Below, piece by piece: positions 52,818 to 62,725 of a stretch of 64,000 nucleotides of DNA (its first letter is position 1; every line of letters begins with the position of its first letter). This stretch comes from Pythium myriotylum. Lineage: Eukaryota > Oomycota > Peronosporomycetes > Pythiales > Pythiaceae. A model generated the notes under the pieces. The model worked only from the letters and a program-made list of their open reading frames with translations. It had not been told where the DNA came from and did not search any database. Where the stretch lies: NCBI GenBank assembly GCA_023091665.1, contig JALJCQ010000004.1, forward strand, positions 806,001-870,000. The letters are read 5' to 3'. Both the position numbers and the translations under genes were made by a program.

Positions 52818-55800
52818 CTACTGGAACCATCCAGGATGATCATGTTCGCATGCGCGAACAAGATCAGAGCAATCTTGCATGAGAACACTCTCATCGACCC
52901 AGGAGCTCTGGTTGCTTGGATATCCAAGCCACTTGACCAAGAGCTGGCGGACGCCATTGTGCACACGCACACCGTCGAGAGACTCGACGTGATAATGGCG
53001 TTCGCCATTCCTGTCGATCACAGGCAAAGGAGCGCGCACCGATCGCAGCGCTTTCCTTCTGGTCTTGACACCAGTGTCGGGGATCCGACGTGCTCCTTCG
53101 GGTTCGGCAAACGTAACCCGACGTCGTATTGACGACGCTGCGGTCGCATTTGACGACCATGTCGAACTTCGACGGGCTTGAGCAAGCCGTGCCGAGCGTC
53201 TTGGCGCTTCGCTGTGTGGGTGAACCACGCCACTTGCAGAACCCTGCACTGCGACAGAGTCGCTGGAGGAATCATCCGTGACTGGCACGTTCTCGTGCGC
53301 GACTGTCGGTGGTTGCATATCGGCGGCAACTCCGCTTGGAATTGTTTCCGACGACTCTTCGTCCGATTCATCTCCATCAGGGCGGAGATACGGCTTGAGC
53401 AAGCCGACGTAGAACGTCGGGTGCGTCTGCAACCATGTTGGCAGATCGACCCTGTAGGAGTTTCCACTCCGCTTCAACACCTTGAACGGGCCGATATATC
53501 TCGGCAGCAGCTTCGAGCTGCCCAAGCTGGACACAGCATTCTGAGACAGGTTCTTCGTGCTGACAAGCACATAGTCGCCTGGCTTGAACACATGCGTGTT
53601 CTTCCGACCGTGCTTGTCGGCTTGTTCCTTCTGAACATCTTGGGCAGCTGCCATCGCGTCACGCACGCGGGTGATGACATTCACACGTGTCGACAAGAAC
53701 TCGTCGATCTTGCGGCGCTCCGCCGACTTGGAAACACCTTCCAACTGGGAGGCAAGTAATTGCCGAGCCCCTCCCCCACCAGACTGGGAACTGCCCATGA
53801 GGCAGAGCGGCAACGCTGGGTGCCTCAAACCGTTCACGAAGAACGGCGACAGACCTGTCGATGAATGAACAGAGTTGTTCATGGCGAACTCGACCATGAC
53901 GAGAGTGTCGCTCCACGATGTGGGATTATCCCCACAGTACGAACGGAGGATATCCTCCACGACCCGGTTGGCCCGCTTGGTCTGGCCATCGGTCTCCGGA
54001 TGATCCGTCGTCGACAAGTCGAGCCTGGTGCCCAGGATCTGGAAGAGACCTTCCCAGAAATCACCAGTGAACCTGGGATCCCGATCCGATACGATTGAGT
54101 CGGGGAGACCGTGTAGTCGAAACACGGTATCGACGAAAAGTCGAGCACAGTCAAGACCTGTGCACGTATCCGAAACCGGAGCAAGATGCACCATCTTGGA
54201 CAAACGGTCAACAAAGACCAGCACACCATTGTGCCCAGCGGACGTCTTTGGCATTCCAAAGAAGAAGTCCATGCTCACTGAGCGCCAGCAGTCGCTGGGG
54301 ACAGGCAAGCTCTGAAGCGGAGCCTGAGAGTGTGCACTTGGCTTCACTCGTTGACAGACGTCACACGTGCGGACATACCGCGACACCCACTTGTACATCT
54401 TGGGCCACCAAAATCTTGGGCTGAGAAGCGCGTACGTCTTCTCACGGCCAAGATGGCCAGCACCAGGTGCGTCGTGAGCACCATACGCGATCACGTATCG
54501 CAGATCTTCGTCTGATGGGACGACTATGCGAGCTTCTTCGCTGTCCGAGACCTGATACTTCAGGAGATCGTCTTCGAACGTGTACCGATGGAGTCGGGCT
54601 CGAACACGAGGGGAGATAGACTTCTCCGAGTCTGACGACTTGAGAGCACGAATGATCTCCGCACACTGTGCATCGCCTTCGTAGGCGTCACGAATCAAGT
54701 CGTAGACATCAGAAGCAACTGATGTGAGATGGTTCATCTCGTATTCGGGACGCCGAGAGAGTGCGTCCGCCAGCACGTTGAGCCGACCCGGCTTGTACTC
54801 AACAGTAAAGTTGTATTCTGAAAAGAATGACAACCAGCGAGCCATTCGCGGCGACAAGTGCGGAGACTGTGTCGCTGTGCGTAGAGACGCATGGTCTGTG
54901 TAGACCACGAACGGCAACGCGCCGAGAAGGTGAACGCGGAACTTCACCAAGGCGTACTTCATCGCCAACAATTCCTTGTCGTGAACTGGATAGTTCTTCT
55001 CGGCCGCTTGGAGCTGGCGAGACTGATACGAGATGACTCTCTCGTGACCATCTTGGTCCTTCTGCAAAAGTGCACAGCCGATCGCATAGTCGGAGGCGTC
55101 ACAGACGACGCTGTACGGGACGGAGTCGTCCGGCAACGCCAGGATCGGCGCTTGGAGAAGACTCTCCTTGATCTTCAGGAAGGCAGCTTCCGTGTCGTGA
55201 GACCACGACCACTCAACGTCGTTCTTGAGCAGCTGAGTCAGCGGCCGAGCCATTTCGGCGTAGTTCTTCGTGAACCTGTGCAAGTAGTTGGCGAGACCCA
55301 ACCACTTGCGTAGGTCCTCCACGGACCGTGGCGATGGCCACTCGGCAATTGCCTTCACCTTCTCGGGATCCGCCCGAACACCGTCGACTCCGACGAAACA
55401 CCCAAGCACTGGGATCTCTTCGGCTCCGAAGATGCACTTATCCAAGTTGGCATAAAGCTTATGCTCCTCGAGGCATTCGAGCACTTGGCGGAGGTGATCC
55501 TCATGGAGCGCATCCAGATCACGACCGGGCTCCGGCTTCGTGTGGACGTAGATGTCGTCGAAGTACGTCTGTGCGAACGCTCGCAGGGGACGGAACAGAT
55601 GGGTCACCAAGCGATTGAACGTCGCTGGGGCGTTCGACAGCCCCTGTGGCATCACTAGCCACTCCCAGAGCATACCGCTCGGCGTACTGACGGCTGTCTT
55701 GGGGATATCCCCACGCTCCATGAGCACTTGGTAATAACCGTCGACCAAGTCGAGAGAACTGAACTTCTTTGCGCCGGACATCCGGTGGATGATCACATCC

Positions 55801-57389
55801 TTCCGAGGGGTCGGAGTGGACGCAGGAATCGTCTGCGCGTTCAACTTGTTGTACGCGTGGACAATCCTCCACTTGCCATTTGGCTTGCGCACACAGAACG
55901 TTGGTGCGCTGTGCGGCGAGACGCTCTCGCGCACCAGGCCAGCCTTGGCTTTCTTAGCAAAGAATTCATCAATGAAGTCCGATTGTTCGGCCGGCAGAGC
56001 CCACTGGCGAACGGTCGCATAGCTCGAGCCAGGCTTGAGCTTGATCTCGTGGCGAACGCCACGATCAGGGGGAAGCCCCGCCGGCGGGTTCTTGCTGAGG
56101 CAAGTCTCCGCAAACCGCTTGACCAGCGGATAGAACCGATACTTCGGATTCTTGAGGATGGCCGAACCACGGCGAGCGTCAAACTTCTGACGAAACTCAA
56201 CGAGAACATCCTCGTCAATCACCGTCGAGGTGTTGAGTTGAGCGAGATCTCACTCAGATCGGAGGATCACAACCTCAGCGATCTCACCAGCTTTGAGCTC
56301 GCGGACGAAATCGTCCATAGGGAGTTCCTCCAAGCTAGTCAGCTCAGAGAACTCTGGCAACGATGCCATATCGACCGTGGACGGATCGATCGACGATCCC
56401 GTCATCACATCAATGATGTACACGTCATGCGACGCGTCCGAGAGCGGGAGTGGCTCAGGCATGGGCTCGGTCATATCCGACGACACTGAAAGCGGCTCGA
56501 CCGCACGCGGACACGCGACAAGGGGACACATCCCCGAAGCATCTTCCATGCTGGTACTCGGAGGGGGCGGAGACAACTCGACACCCTCTTCAACGCCGTA
56601 CTCCACGGCAGCCGGCACGACCGTCTCCGGAACACCCGAGGTGTCCATGGCGCTCACTACGCCAATGAAGTAGGCACTTCCATCATCCTTGATGGGGCTC
56701 ATCAGCCGGCGGACGAAGGAAGGTTCATGACGCTCCTGAGCTCCGTTCCTGCCGGGAGACGTGCTCCCAATCGACTTGGTCCTCCAGTCGATCCACGGTT
56801 CGTGGCGCTCGAGCCACGGCATTCCGAGGATGAGGTCAAACCTCTCATCCATGTCGAGCACTGTAAAGCGCTCGACTGAGTCGAAATCGACAAACGCAAT
56901 GCGTAGATCAACCTCGATCTTCTTCGTCCCTGCGACGATGCCCGTCGCAAGACGCACCGAGACTCTTCCGAGATCTCGCTCACAAGCTTGAGCAAGTAGA
57001 GAAGCATTCTCAGCAATACTTTGCTTGCGACCGTAGTTGCGCGTCGCACCAAAGTCGATTAAGACTCTGAAGGGACGTGCAAATCCCTTCACTTGAGCAG
57101 TGACGACGATGAGCTCGCCACTGATGCGCAGCTCATCAACTGCTGAGAAGAGATCTTCTCCCGGGGGCACCCCGCCTTGCGATACTGCCGAACTCGGCGT
57201 CGCGGGGCGAGGAGTAATCGCCCCAGTAGACTGCCCCGCGTCTACTGGGAACTGTCGTTTCCCTGCGACGTGGAAGCAGATCCACTTCGGTTTCCCGAGC
57301 GCCGCGGCCGACCACGGCGGGCACGACCACCGCCCCTCTTGCGCGGACAATTCCGCTGGAAGTGACCGAACTTCCCACAAGTAGAACAC
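52818..57389 (-). pseudogene. Gypsy Pol: protease-RT-RNase H-integrase-chromodomain, one in-frame TGA
   Basis: The protease part (57,389-56,250) has VLIDFGATRNY, where Gypsy proteases usually have D-S-G-[AT]. After ILRSE a TGA (56,250-56,252) interrupts, and the same frame goes on for 1,134+ codons. RT includes SSLDLVDGYYQVLM and QTYFDDIYVHT (YFDD catalytic box). RNase H starts near VVCDASDYAIG. Integrase has a zinc domain (GAGHLGREKTYALL ... CDVCQRVKP) and SMDFFFGMPKTSAG, then DRDPRFTGDFWE. The C-terminus is a chromodomain (YHVESLDGVRV ... LLVKWLGYPSNQSSWV). Gag overlaps the start in another frame (57,242-57,389), so pol expression would need a frameshift. Confidence 0.88.
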
Positions 57390-58378
57390 TTGATGTGAAG
57401 AGCCTTCACGTCGATCGCACGCAAGTCGACCGTGCTGAGATCGACTCCACTGAGGTCGATGACGCTCAGGTCCATCGGTTCGACGACTTGTGGTGGAACC
57501 GGCGTGACCGGAGGCGGCGCTGCCGGACTCGCGGATAAACCGCGCGAGAGACGCTGAACGTAGTCCTCTCGCAGCGCGGCGACGAACGCGTCTTCTAGGA
57601 GCATGGGCTCCTCGCGGAAAACCGCAGCCTTCTCAGGACCGGGATCCATCCCTTCCATGAACGTCGTCAGCATGACGTCTTCTGCGAGCGCATTCGCAGC
57701 CATGTTGGCACGGAGTTGACGTAACTCCTGCACATACGTGTGCAGCTCGCGGCCACCTTGCCGACAAGCGAGGAACGCAGCTCGCTGACGATGCGCCACA
57801 TTTGGCGGTTGAAACATCGACTTCATCGCCTTGGCAAGCGTTGCCCAGTCGGAAAAACATCCGGGATGCGACGTCTCGCACGTGAGGGCCCAGATCTTCG
57901 CCCGGCCCGTCATGTTCGAGATCGCAAAGGCGATCTTCTGCCGTTCATCACGGATGCAGCCGGCTGCTGTGGCGAGCTCGATCTCGCGTTGCCAGAAGGC
58001 AAGATTGTCGCTTTCTTCACCCGAATACGGGGACACCGTAACCTTCACGGCCTTCGGACGTTCCGGAGGTGCCGGCGACGGCACATACGTAACCGTCGGC
58101 GGCACCTGAGCTGGCTGAGTAGCCTGAGTCGCAGATATGCGGGACGTCACGACGTCGAGAAGATACTTCTCGAGAGCTGTCTCGTAGTCGTGAAAACGCG
58201 CAACATGGGCGAGGACTTCGCCAGAGCCGCGTCGGAGCAGCTCGATGACACTTGCACGGCCATTGATGGCCTCCATCTTCTGGAGATAGCCCCACTGGGT
58301 CTCATCCAGGTACGGATGGTCTTGACGCGACAGCGTCGGATGGCTTGACGCCATCACGAAGTCGGAAGCTTCGGACAT
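57242..58378 (-). CDS. Gypsy Gag
   Basis: ATG 58378, 378 residues. It has a helical capsid-like region (about 125-260, VSPYSGEESDNLAFWQREIE ... LACRQGGRELHTYVQEL) and one zinc knuckle CSTCGKFGHFQRNC (about 336-350), followed by an Arg/Gly-rich tail. It ends 148 bp inside the overlapping protease frame. The frame is intact. Confidence 0.88.
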   Translation of the reverse strand: MSEASDFVMASSHPTLSRQDHPYLDETQWGYLQKMEAINGRASVIELLRRGSGEVLAHVARFHDYETALEKYLLDVVTSRISATQATQPAQVPPTVTYVPSPAPPERPKAVKVTVSPYSGEESDNLAFWQREIELATAAGCIRDERQKIAFAISNMTGRAKIWALTCETSHPGCFSDWATLAKAMKSMFQPPNVAHRQRAAFLACRQGGRELHTYVQELRQLRANMAANALAEDVMLTTFMEGMDPGPEKAAVFREEPMLLEDAFVAALREDYVQRLSRGLSASPAAPPPVTPVPPQVVEPMDLSVIDLSGVDLSTVDLRAIDVKALHIKCSTCGKFGHFQRNCPRKRGGGRARRGRPRRSGNRSGSASTSQGNDSSQ

Positions 58379-58402
58379 AACGATGTCGGCGTCGGATTGA
58401 CG

Positions 58403-58416
58403 ACAAGTGCTACCAA
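58403..58416 (-). other. Gypsy primer-binding site
   Basis: Next to the 5' LTR, the minus strand reads TTGGTAGCACTTGTC. The TGG start fits pairing with the CCA 3' end of a host tRNA. I cannot name the tRNA. Confidence 0.5.
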
Positions 58417-58417
58417 G

Positions 58418-58720
58418 TGTAACGGTCCACGACCGTTCACAGCACCTGCGCTTGAGGAAGCGTGAGCAGCCGCTCCGAGTCGACCCCTGTCGACGAGCGC
58501 CAAAGACTTGGCAAAAGGCGAACTGATTGTATTCAGATTATTCCCCTGGGGAATAATCCCCCCTATACCTGATATCCCTGGTATCTAATACCCAGGGATA
58601 TCCCCTACTGAATCTAATAAAAGAGAGTCACTACTTAGGGTAACTTTTCCCCTAAGTGGACCACACACGTTATGTACCTACACAACCTAACCTACTTGTG
58701 TAACCTTGTACCCCGTTACA
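58418..58720 (-). repeat. Gypsy 5' LTR
   Basis: 303 bp, the same as the other LTR except GATATCCCTGGTATC in place of GATACCCCAGGTATC. Confidence 0.93.
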
Positions 58721-58725
58721 ACCAG
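58721..58725. repeat. Gypsy target-site duplication (right)
   Basis: ACCAG directly after the right LTR, matching 51,554-51,558. Confidence 0.9.
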
Positions 58726-59095
58726 TCAGGTGAAGGTGTGCACGATCAGTCTGGCGTACCCCTAGTACCCAATTCAAGACGAAGTGAACAGTCTGGCGTC
58801 CAAGTCAAGATTCCGTATTCCAGATTCGGCGGTACAAGTTATCGTATTTCTCTTATTCAGAAACCTCGTATAATACAGTAGGAGTAGGTAGGAATGGGTG
58901 CTTGCCACCCAATAACCCACGGAAGGGGGGCGATTCTCCGCCGCTAATTCCGTGGGAGTCAGTCCAGAATTTTTCCTCCTGATTCTTACCTCAACAGTAG
59001 CCCCGTCAGTATCTCGAGGAAGTCACCAAGTGTTTCGAAGTGATCAGTCTGGTCGATCGACCGCCTATTTTGGGTACTGTCGCGATCCGAAGTGA
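58726..59095. other. Noncoding remnant between Gypsy and Copia-like elements
   Basis: 370 bp with several copies of a short word (GATCAGYCTGG) and a hairpin-like GGGTGCTTGCCACCC near 58,900. No gene is seen. It may be the eroded 3' end of the Copia-like element to its right. Confidence 0.35.
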
Positions 59096-61444
59096 TCAGC
59101 CTGGCCGAGGGCCGGGTGGTTTTGCCTGCGCTTCCTGCCAAGTTCCCCGTAGGAGTTCTCCAAGAGCTCCATCGTCTCCAAGCCGTTCTTTCTCGCTGCC
59201 TCTAGACTTGTGAGGGTCTAGTTGTAGTGTCGTGTCAGAGTTCCGGGTTTCCGCTTCAAAGAAGTTGTGATATCCGGGTCTGAAGCGAGTGTTCGAAGCA
59301 CGCAAGATCCAACCCTTTCCTGAGAATATTGTTGCCGTTGGTAACTCAAGAGCGAGCCTACGTACGCCAGGTGCCCGTTTTAGATTCTGCCACACGAAAA
59401 ACCTATATTCTTTCTGATCATCTGAGAGACCCAATAGCCTACATTCTAGACCGCGATTTCCCAGTTTTGGATCTGATCTTTTAGATTTTGGGATATGTGC
59501 GTAGCATATTATCCCCCATGGTTGCAGCATACTACCATCTGGTTTCATCTGATACAGTGCCTTAAATGGGCTCTTATTACCCAGACGGGCGGTAGTTAGC
59601 CGGTTTTCAACCGCTACAGCATAAAGAAGTGCCTCAGGCCACCACCTTGCTCTCATCTGAGCACCAAGTAATTCACTCCTAACCTCTCTGAAGAGGGTTT
59701 GATGTGCACGTTCTGCGCTCCCATTCTCTTCAGGTGACTCAACATTTGACCTTTGAAAGAGCATTCCCCTCTCTTTACAGATAGTTTCCAGAACTCCATT
59801 GACAAATTCTGAACCTCCATCAGTCCTGATTCTCCGAACTTTGTATGGGAACTGGGCTTCCAGTTGCACCAATAAGTCCCGGATCCTATCTCTGACTTCT
59901 GTCATGCTTTTCAGCACAAAGTACCATTTGAAGCTGGTTGTATCGTCAACCACACCTAGTGCATACCGGTATCCTGATGAGAGATACAGGCCTTGTACCC
60001 TGATCTTTCCGGTTGTATCCATGTGTAAAGTGTGAAGTGGCTCCGTTGGTCGACTTCCGGTCATGCCCTTACATGACATGCGCCTGGAGTTCGCCAGCTC
60101 ACATGTTCGACAGAACAGACGAATGTCCTTTAACTCTTGATAAGGGAGTTGCGGGAGATTTTCCATTGTCTGGCCACATAGTAATTGTAGTAGCCGCTCT
60201 TTTCCGGCATGGCTTAGTCTCAGATGCCATTCCTTGAGGAGGCGTATCTTATCCTGCCTTGTCACATGTGTCCTCAGGTCAGACCTTACCACCTGAATCT
60301 TCAGATTCTGGCACAACCCTTCAGACGGTAGGTAATAAACTTGTCCTATGGCCACTGCAGTGAGCAGTAACTCATTTGTTCGCTTCAGAAAGAAGAGGAA
60401 TTCACCACAACTTGACTGAAGAAACCGAAAGCCATGCATAGCTAGATGGTAGGCACTAATGAGATTATTCCCACACTGTGGGTCATAATAGACATCAGAC
60501 AAGTGCATGTAATGGAAATTTCCTTTTGTATTGTAGACACACAACCTAGCTACCCCTTTCACCCCGCTAATTGATGTCCCTCCATTACCGTAGACAAATG
60601 TCTCTGTCTCTGCTCTCTCTAGTTCCGCGAACCAGCTCCTGTCACCAGTTATGGCTCGACCTGCTCCTGTATCCACAATCCATAGTGACCGTGTCAGTTT
60701 CAACGTCCTCAGCTTAGTCAAGTACGTAGCGTATCTTCTTCTTACCGTCATCTCGACGTCGTCGACGTTTCCTCCCACAGTTTCATGCTGGACTGAGCCA
60801 ACGTAGTAACTGATCTCCGAGTTGACAGGTGGGCCTCCATCCTCAAACAGGATCCCGTCACATGCCGGAGAGGTCACCTGTGACGTGGCTGACTCTTGAC
60901 TTGTACCCATCGGAACCGGTACGGAAGCTTCCGGAACCGTTCCATTGGCCCCTTGTGCGTTGGCCACCGACGCCGCCAACCCGGCAAACTTGTTATTTAC
61001 CACGTTCAGGTCTGTCGGCCTTTTCTTCTTCATCTTGGCCTTGTATTCGCCCGGTTCCGTATTCTTGTTGGTACGGAAGAGCCCGTTGGCCCGATCTGCC
61101 GCACGATCCGGACAGTCCTTCTTCATGTGTCCCTTCAGGAAGCAATAGGAACATCCTCCGTCCACATCAGTGGCAGGAGCCTTACGTTTCTTCTGCACCT
61201 GCGGTTTCATCATGTTGACTGGGACGGTGCGCCGACGAGCATCAATGTCTTGTCGAGACATATCACCGAAAAGCGCGACTAGAGCAGCTCCAACCGTTTC
61301 AATGTTGTAGCTGTCCGCTTTCGGCTTAATCGAGCTTGCCCACACCTCTGTAGGTAGCTGATTCAGGACCTCAGTACACAGAAGAATCTCACTGAACATT
61401 TCACCATTCAACTGAACTGTATCTATTTTTTCGATTAGCCTCAT
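59096..61444 (-). CDS. Copia-like Gag/PR/integrase ORF lacking RT
   Basis: 782 codons. They encode the end of gag with a zinc knuckle (CSYCFLKGHMKKDCP, about 98), protease (SLWIVDTGAGRAITG, about 257), GAG-pre-integrase (LLKEWHLRLSHAGKERLLQ), and integrase with LHTLHMDTTGKIRV, GVVDDTTSFKWYF, IRTDGGSEFVNG and ESPEENGSAERAHQTLF. The block LECRLLGLSDDQKEYRFFVW marks the end of integrase. The ORF then ends 110 residues later with no reverse transcriptase. Either the element is 3'-truncated or it depends on another copy. The frame is intact otherwise. Confidence 0.82.
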   Translation of the reverse strand: MRLIEKIDTVQLNGEMFSEILLCTEVLNQLPTEVWASSIKPKADSYNIETVGAALVALFGDMSRQDIDARRRTVPVNMMKPQVQKKRKAPATDVDGGCSYCFLKGHMKKDCPDRAADRANGLFRTNKNTEPGEYKAKMKKKRPTDLNVVNNKFAGLAASVANAQGANGTVPEASVPVPMGTSQESATSQVTSPACDGILFEDGGPPVNSEISYYVGSVQHETVGGNVDDVEMTVRRRYATYLTKLRTLKLTRSLWIVDTGAGRAITGDRSWFAELERAETETFVYGNGGTSISGVKGVARLCVYNTKGNFHYMHLSDVYYDPQCGNNLISAYHLAMHGFRFLQSSCGEFLFFLKRTNELLLTAVAIGQVYYLPSEGLCQNLKIQVVRSDLRTHVTRQDKIRLLKEWHLRLSHAGKERLLQLLCGQTMENLPQLPYQELKDIRLFCRTCELANSRRMSCKGMTGSRPTEPLHTLHMDTTGKIRVQGLYLSSGYRYALGVVDDTTSFKWYFVLKSMTEVRDRIRDLLVQLEAQFPYKVRRIRTDGGSEFVNGVLETICKERGMLFQRSNVESPEENGSAERAHQTLFREVRSELLGAQMRARWWPEALLYAVAVENRLTTARLGNKSPFKALYQMKPDGSMLQPWGIICYAHIPKSKRSDPKLGNRGLECRLLGLSDDQKEYRFFVWQNLKRAPGVRRLALELPTATIFSGKGWILRASNTRFRPGYHNFFEAETRNSDTTLQLDPHKSRGSEKERLGDDGALGELLRGTWQEAQAKPPGPRPG

Positions 61445-61932
61445 TTCTAATCGTCTTTAGCTGCGAGAACAGTGCCCGAATGTTCTTCCAGTGAGACGTC
61501 AGCGCCTTTTGTCACTGCTGGACTAGCGCAATCATGGTGCTGGCGTCAATGTCCCCATACGCCCGCTCCACCATGCGCCAGACCTCCGACGGCTCCATCT
61601 GCGAGACCGTCTTCGGTAGCGTGGAGAGAAACTGGTTTGGGAGCGGCTGGTTGAACAAGTTCTGGAGACCAGAAAATGCCCTCCTGTAGTTCGCCCTTTC
61701 CCATCGCGCCACTTCAGTGTCCTCAACACCGTCCACCGCCTCTGGTGGACGTGTCGGGGTGGACTCAAAGAAGTCCCTTCGCCTCTGACTTGCCCTTCTC
61801 AAGCTGGCTCCTCTGGTACTCCTCGTCACGCATGCGGACATGCGTGAGGAGCTGGTCCTTCCACACGGCGTAATCGCTGCGGTTACCTGAGAACCGCTCG
61901 AGCTTGGTGTCGGACGAGGCGGAGAAGGCCAT
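61445..61932 (-). pseudogene. Copia-like gag N-terminus with frame breaks
   Basis: From ATG 61932: KLERFSGNRSDYAVWKDQLL then LTHVRMRDEEYQRSQLEKGK in one frame. After a shift comes YRRAFSGLQNLFNQPLPNQF, then SEVWRMVERAYGDIDASTM in another frame. A TGA (61,512-61,514) interrupts before QKALTSHWKNIRALFSQLK. A last shift near 61,444 leads into the long ORF. These are three disruptions within 500 bp. Confidence 0.72.
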
Positions 61933-62093
61933 CGTCGTCGGTTACTTGTGGACGGTCGGGTCGAGTACTTGAACTGTTGAGAGGCCGTCAGTTTCGGAAG
62001 TGGCCATGTGCGACTCGTGCCTGAAACGGCCGAGCGCACGCCAGGTGGCCACTCCTCCACATCATCCGGCAAACCTGTGGCTGGGAGCCACCC

Positions 62094-62175
62094 TGTAGGA
62101 TTCGGATCTGGCTCATTTTTAATTTTACCAATAGTAGGTTTCCTATATTACCTCCAAATAGTGCCACCTGTAACA
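62094..62175 (-). repeat. Putative 82-bp LTR of the Copia-like element
   Basis: TGTTACAG...CCTACA on the minus strand, followed after three bases by TGGCTCCCAGCC, a possible primer-binding site. Its exact length is repeated at 47,677-47,758. No 3' partner is seen in this window, so the boundaries are tentative. Confidence 0.5.
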
Positions 62176-62352
62176 AGACCACAAAAGCAACAACTCACAT
62201 CCTCCCCATCACACTCAGCAAACGTTGTCATGGCATCGGAACGAGTATGAGGTATCAGTTCCGTCACTAGACAGAGCTATCGTTGATCGTATTCTGGGTC
62301 TCGCTGTAGAACCATATTGATGTAGTGATTGCGGAGCCGCCACTACCGGAAG

Positions 62353-62725
62353 TGTTGAAAGGTCGCTTGGTTGGTAGGATGCAAAATGCAAAGTGAATTG
62401 ATCGGGACTTAGTTCGCTACTGCTACCTCTAAGCCGTCTGTGTGTGTCCTACGCTACCATAATCAAATGTATGTCCTACCTATCGTTAACATATGCAAAC
62501 ATAAACTGACTTCGTGGATACTTCGACGAAGTCGATGGGTGGCACTGGATTCAAACCAGAACCAGACGGAGAATCTTCCACATGTCGAATCTTCCATGGA
62601 GAATCTTCCACATGTCGAATCTTCCACGGAGAATCTTCTGCAGGAGAATCTTCTACAGCCGAGCTTCAACTGCCGAGCTTCAACTGGAATGATGACGCTG
62701 GGTTCGAGGCGCATCATCTTCAACA
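62353..62725 (-). repeat. Copia 3' LTR, 373 bp
   Basis: TGTTGAAG...TTCAACA with 7-bp inverted ends. It is 30 bp longer than the LTR at 32,900-33,242 because a 30-bp GAATCTTCCACATGTC-containing unit is present twice. Confidence 0.9.

Larger units (their letters stand above)
51559..58720 (-). mobile_element. Full-length chromodomain Gypsy (Ty3) retrotransposon
   Basis: 7,162 bp with two 303-bp LTRs (51,559-51,861 and 58,418-58,720) and a 5-bp duplication ACCAG. The LTRs start TGTAACGG and end CCGTTACA. By eye they differ at only two bases, so insertion is recent. The order on the minus strand is LTR, PBS, gag, protease, RT, RNase H, integrase, chromodomain, untranslated region, polypurine tract, LTR. 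Confidence 0.95.
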
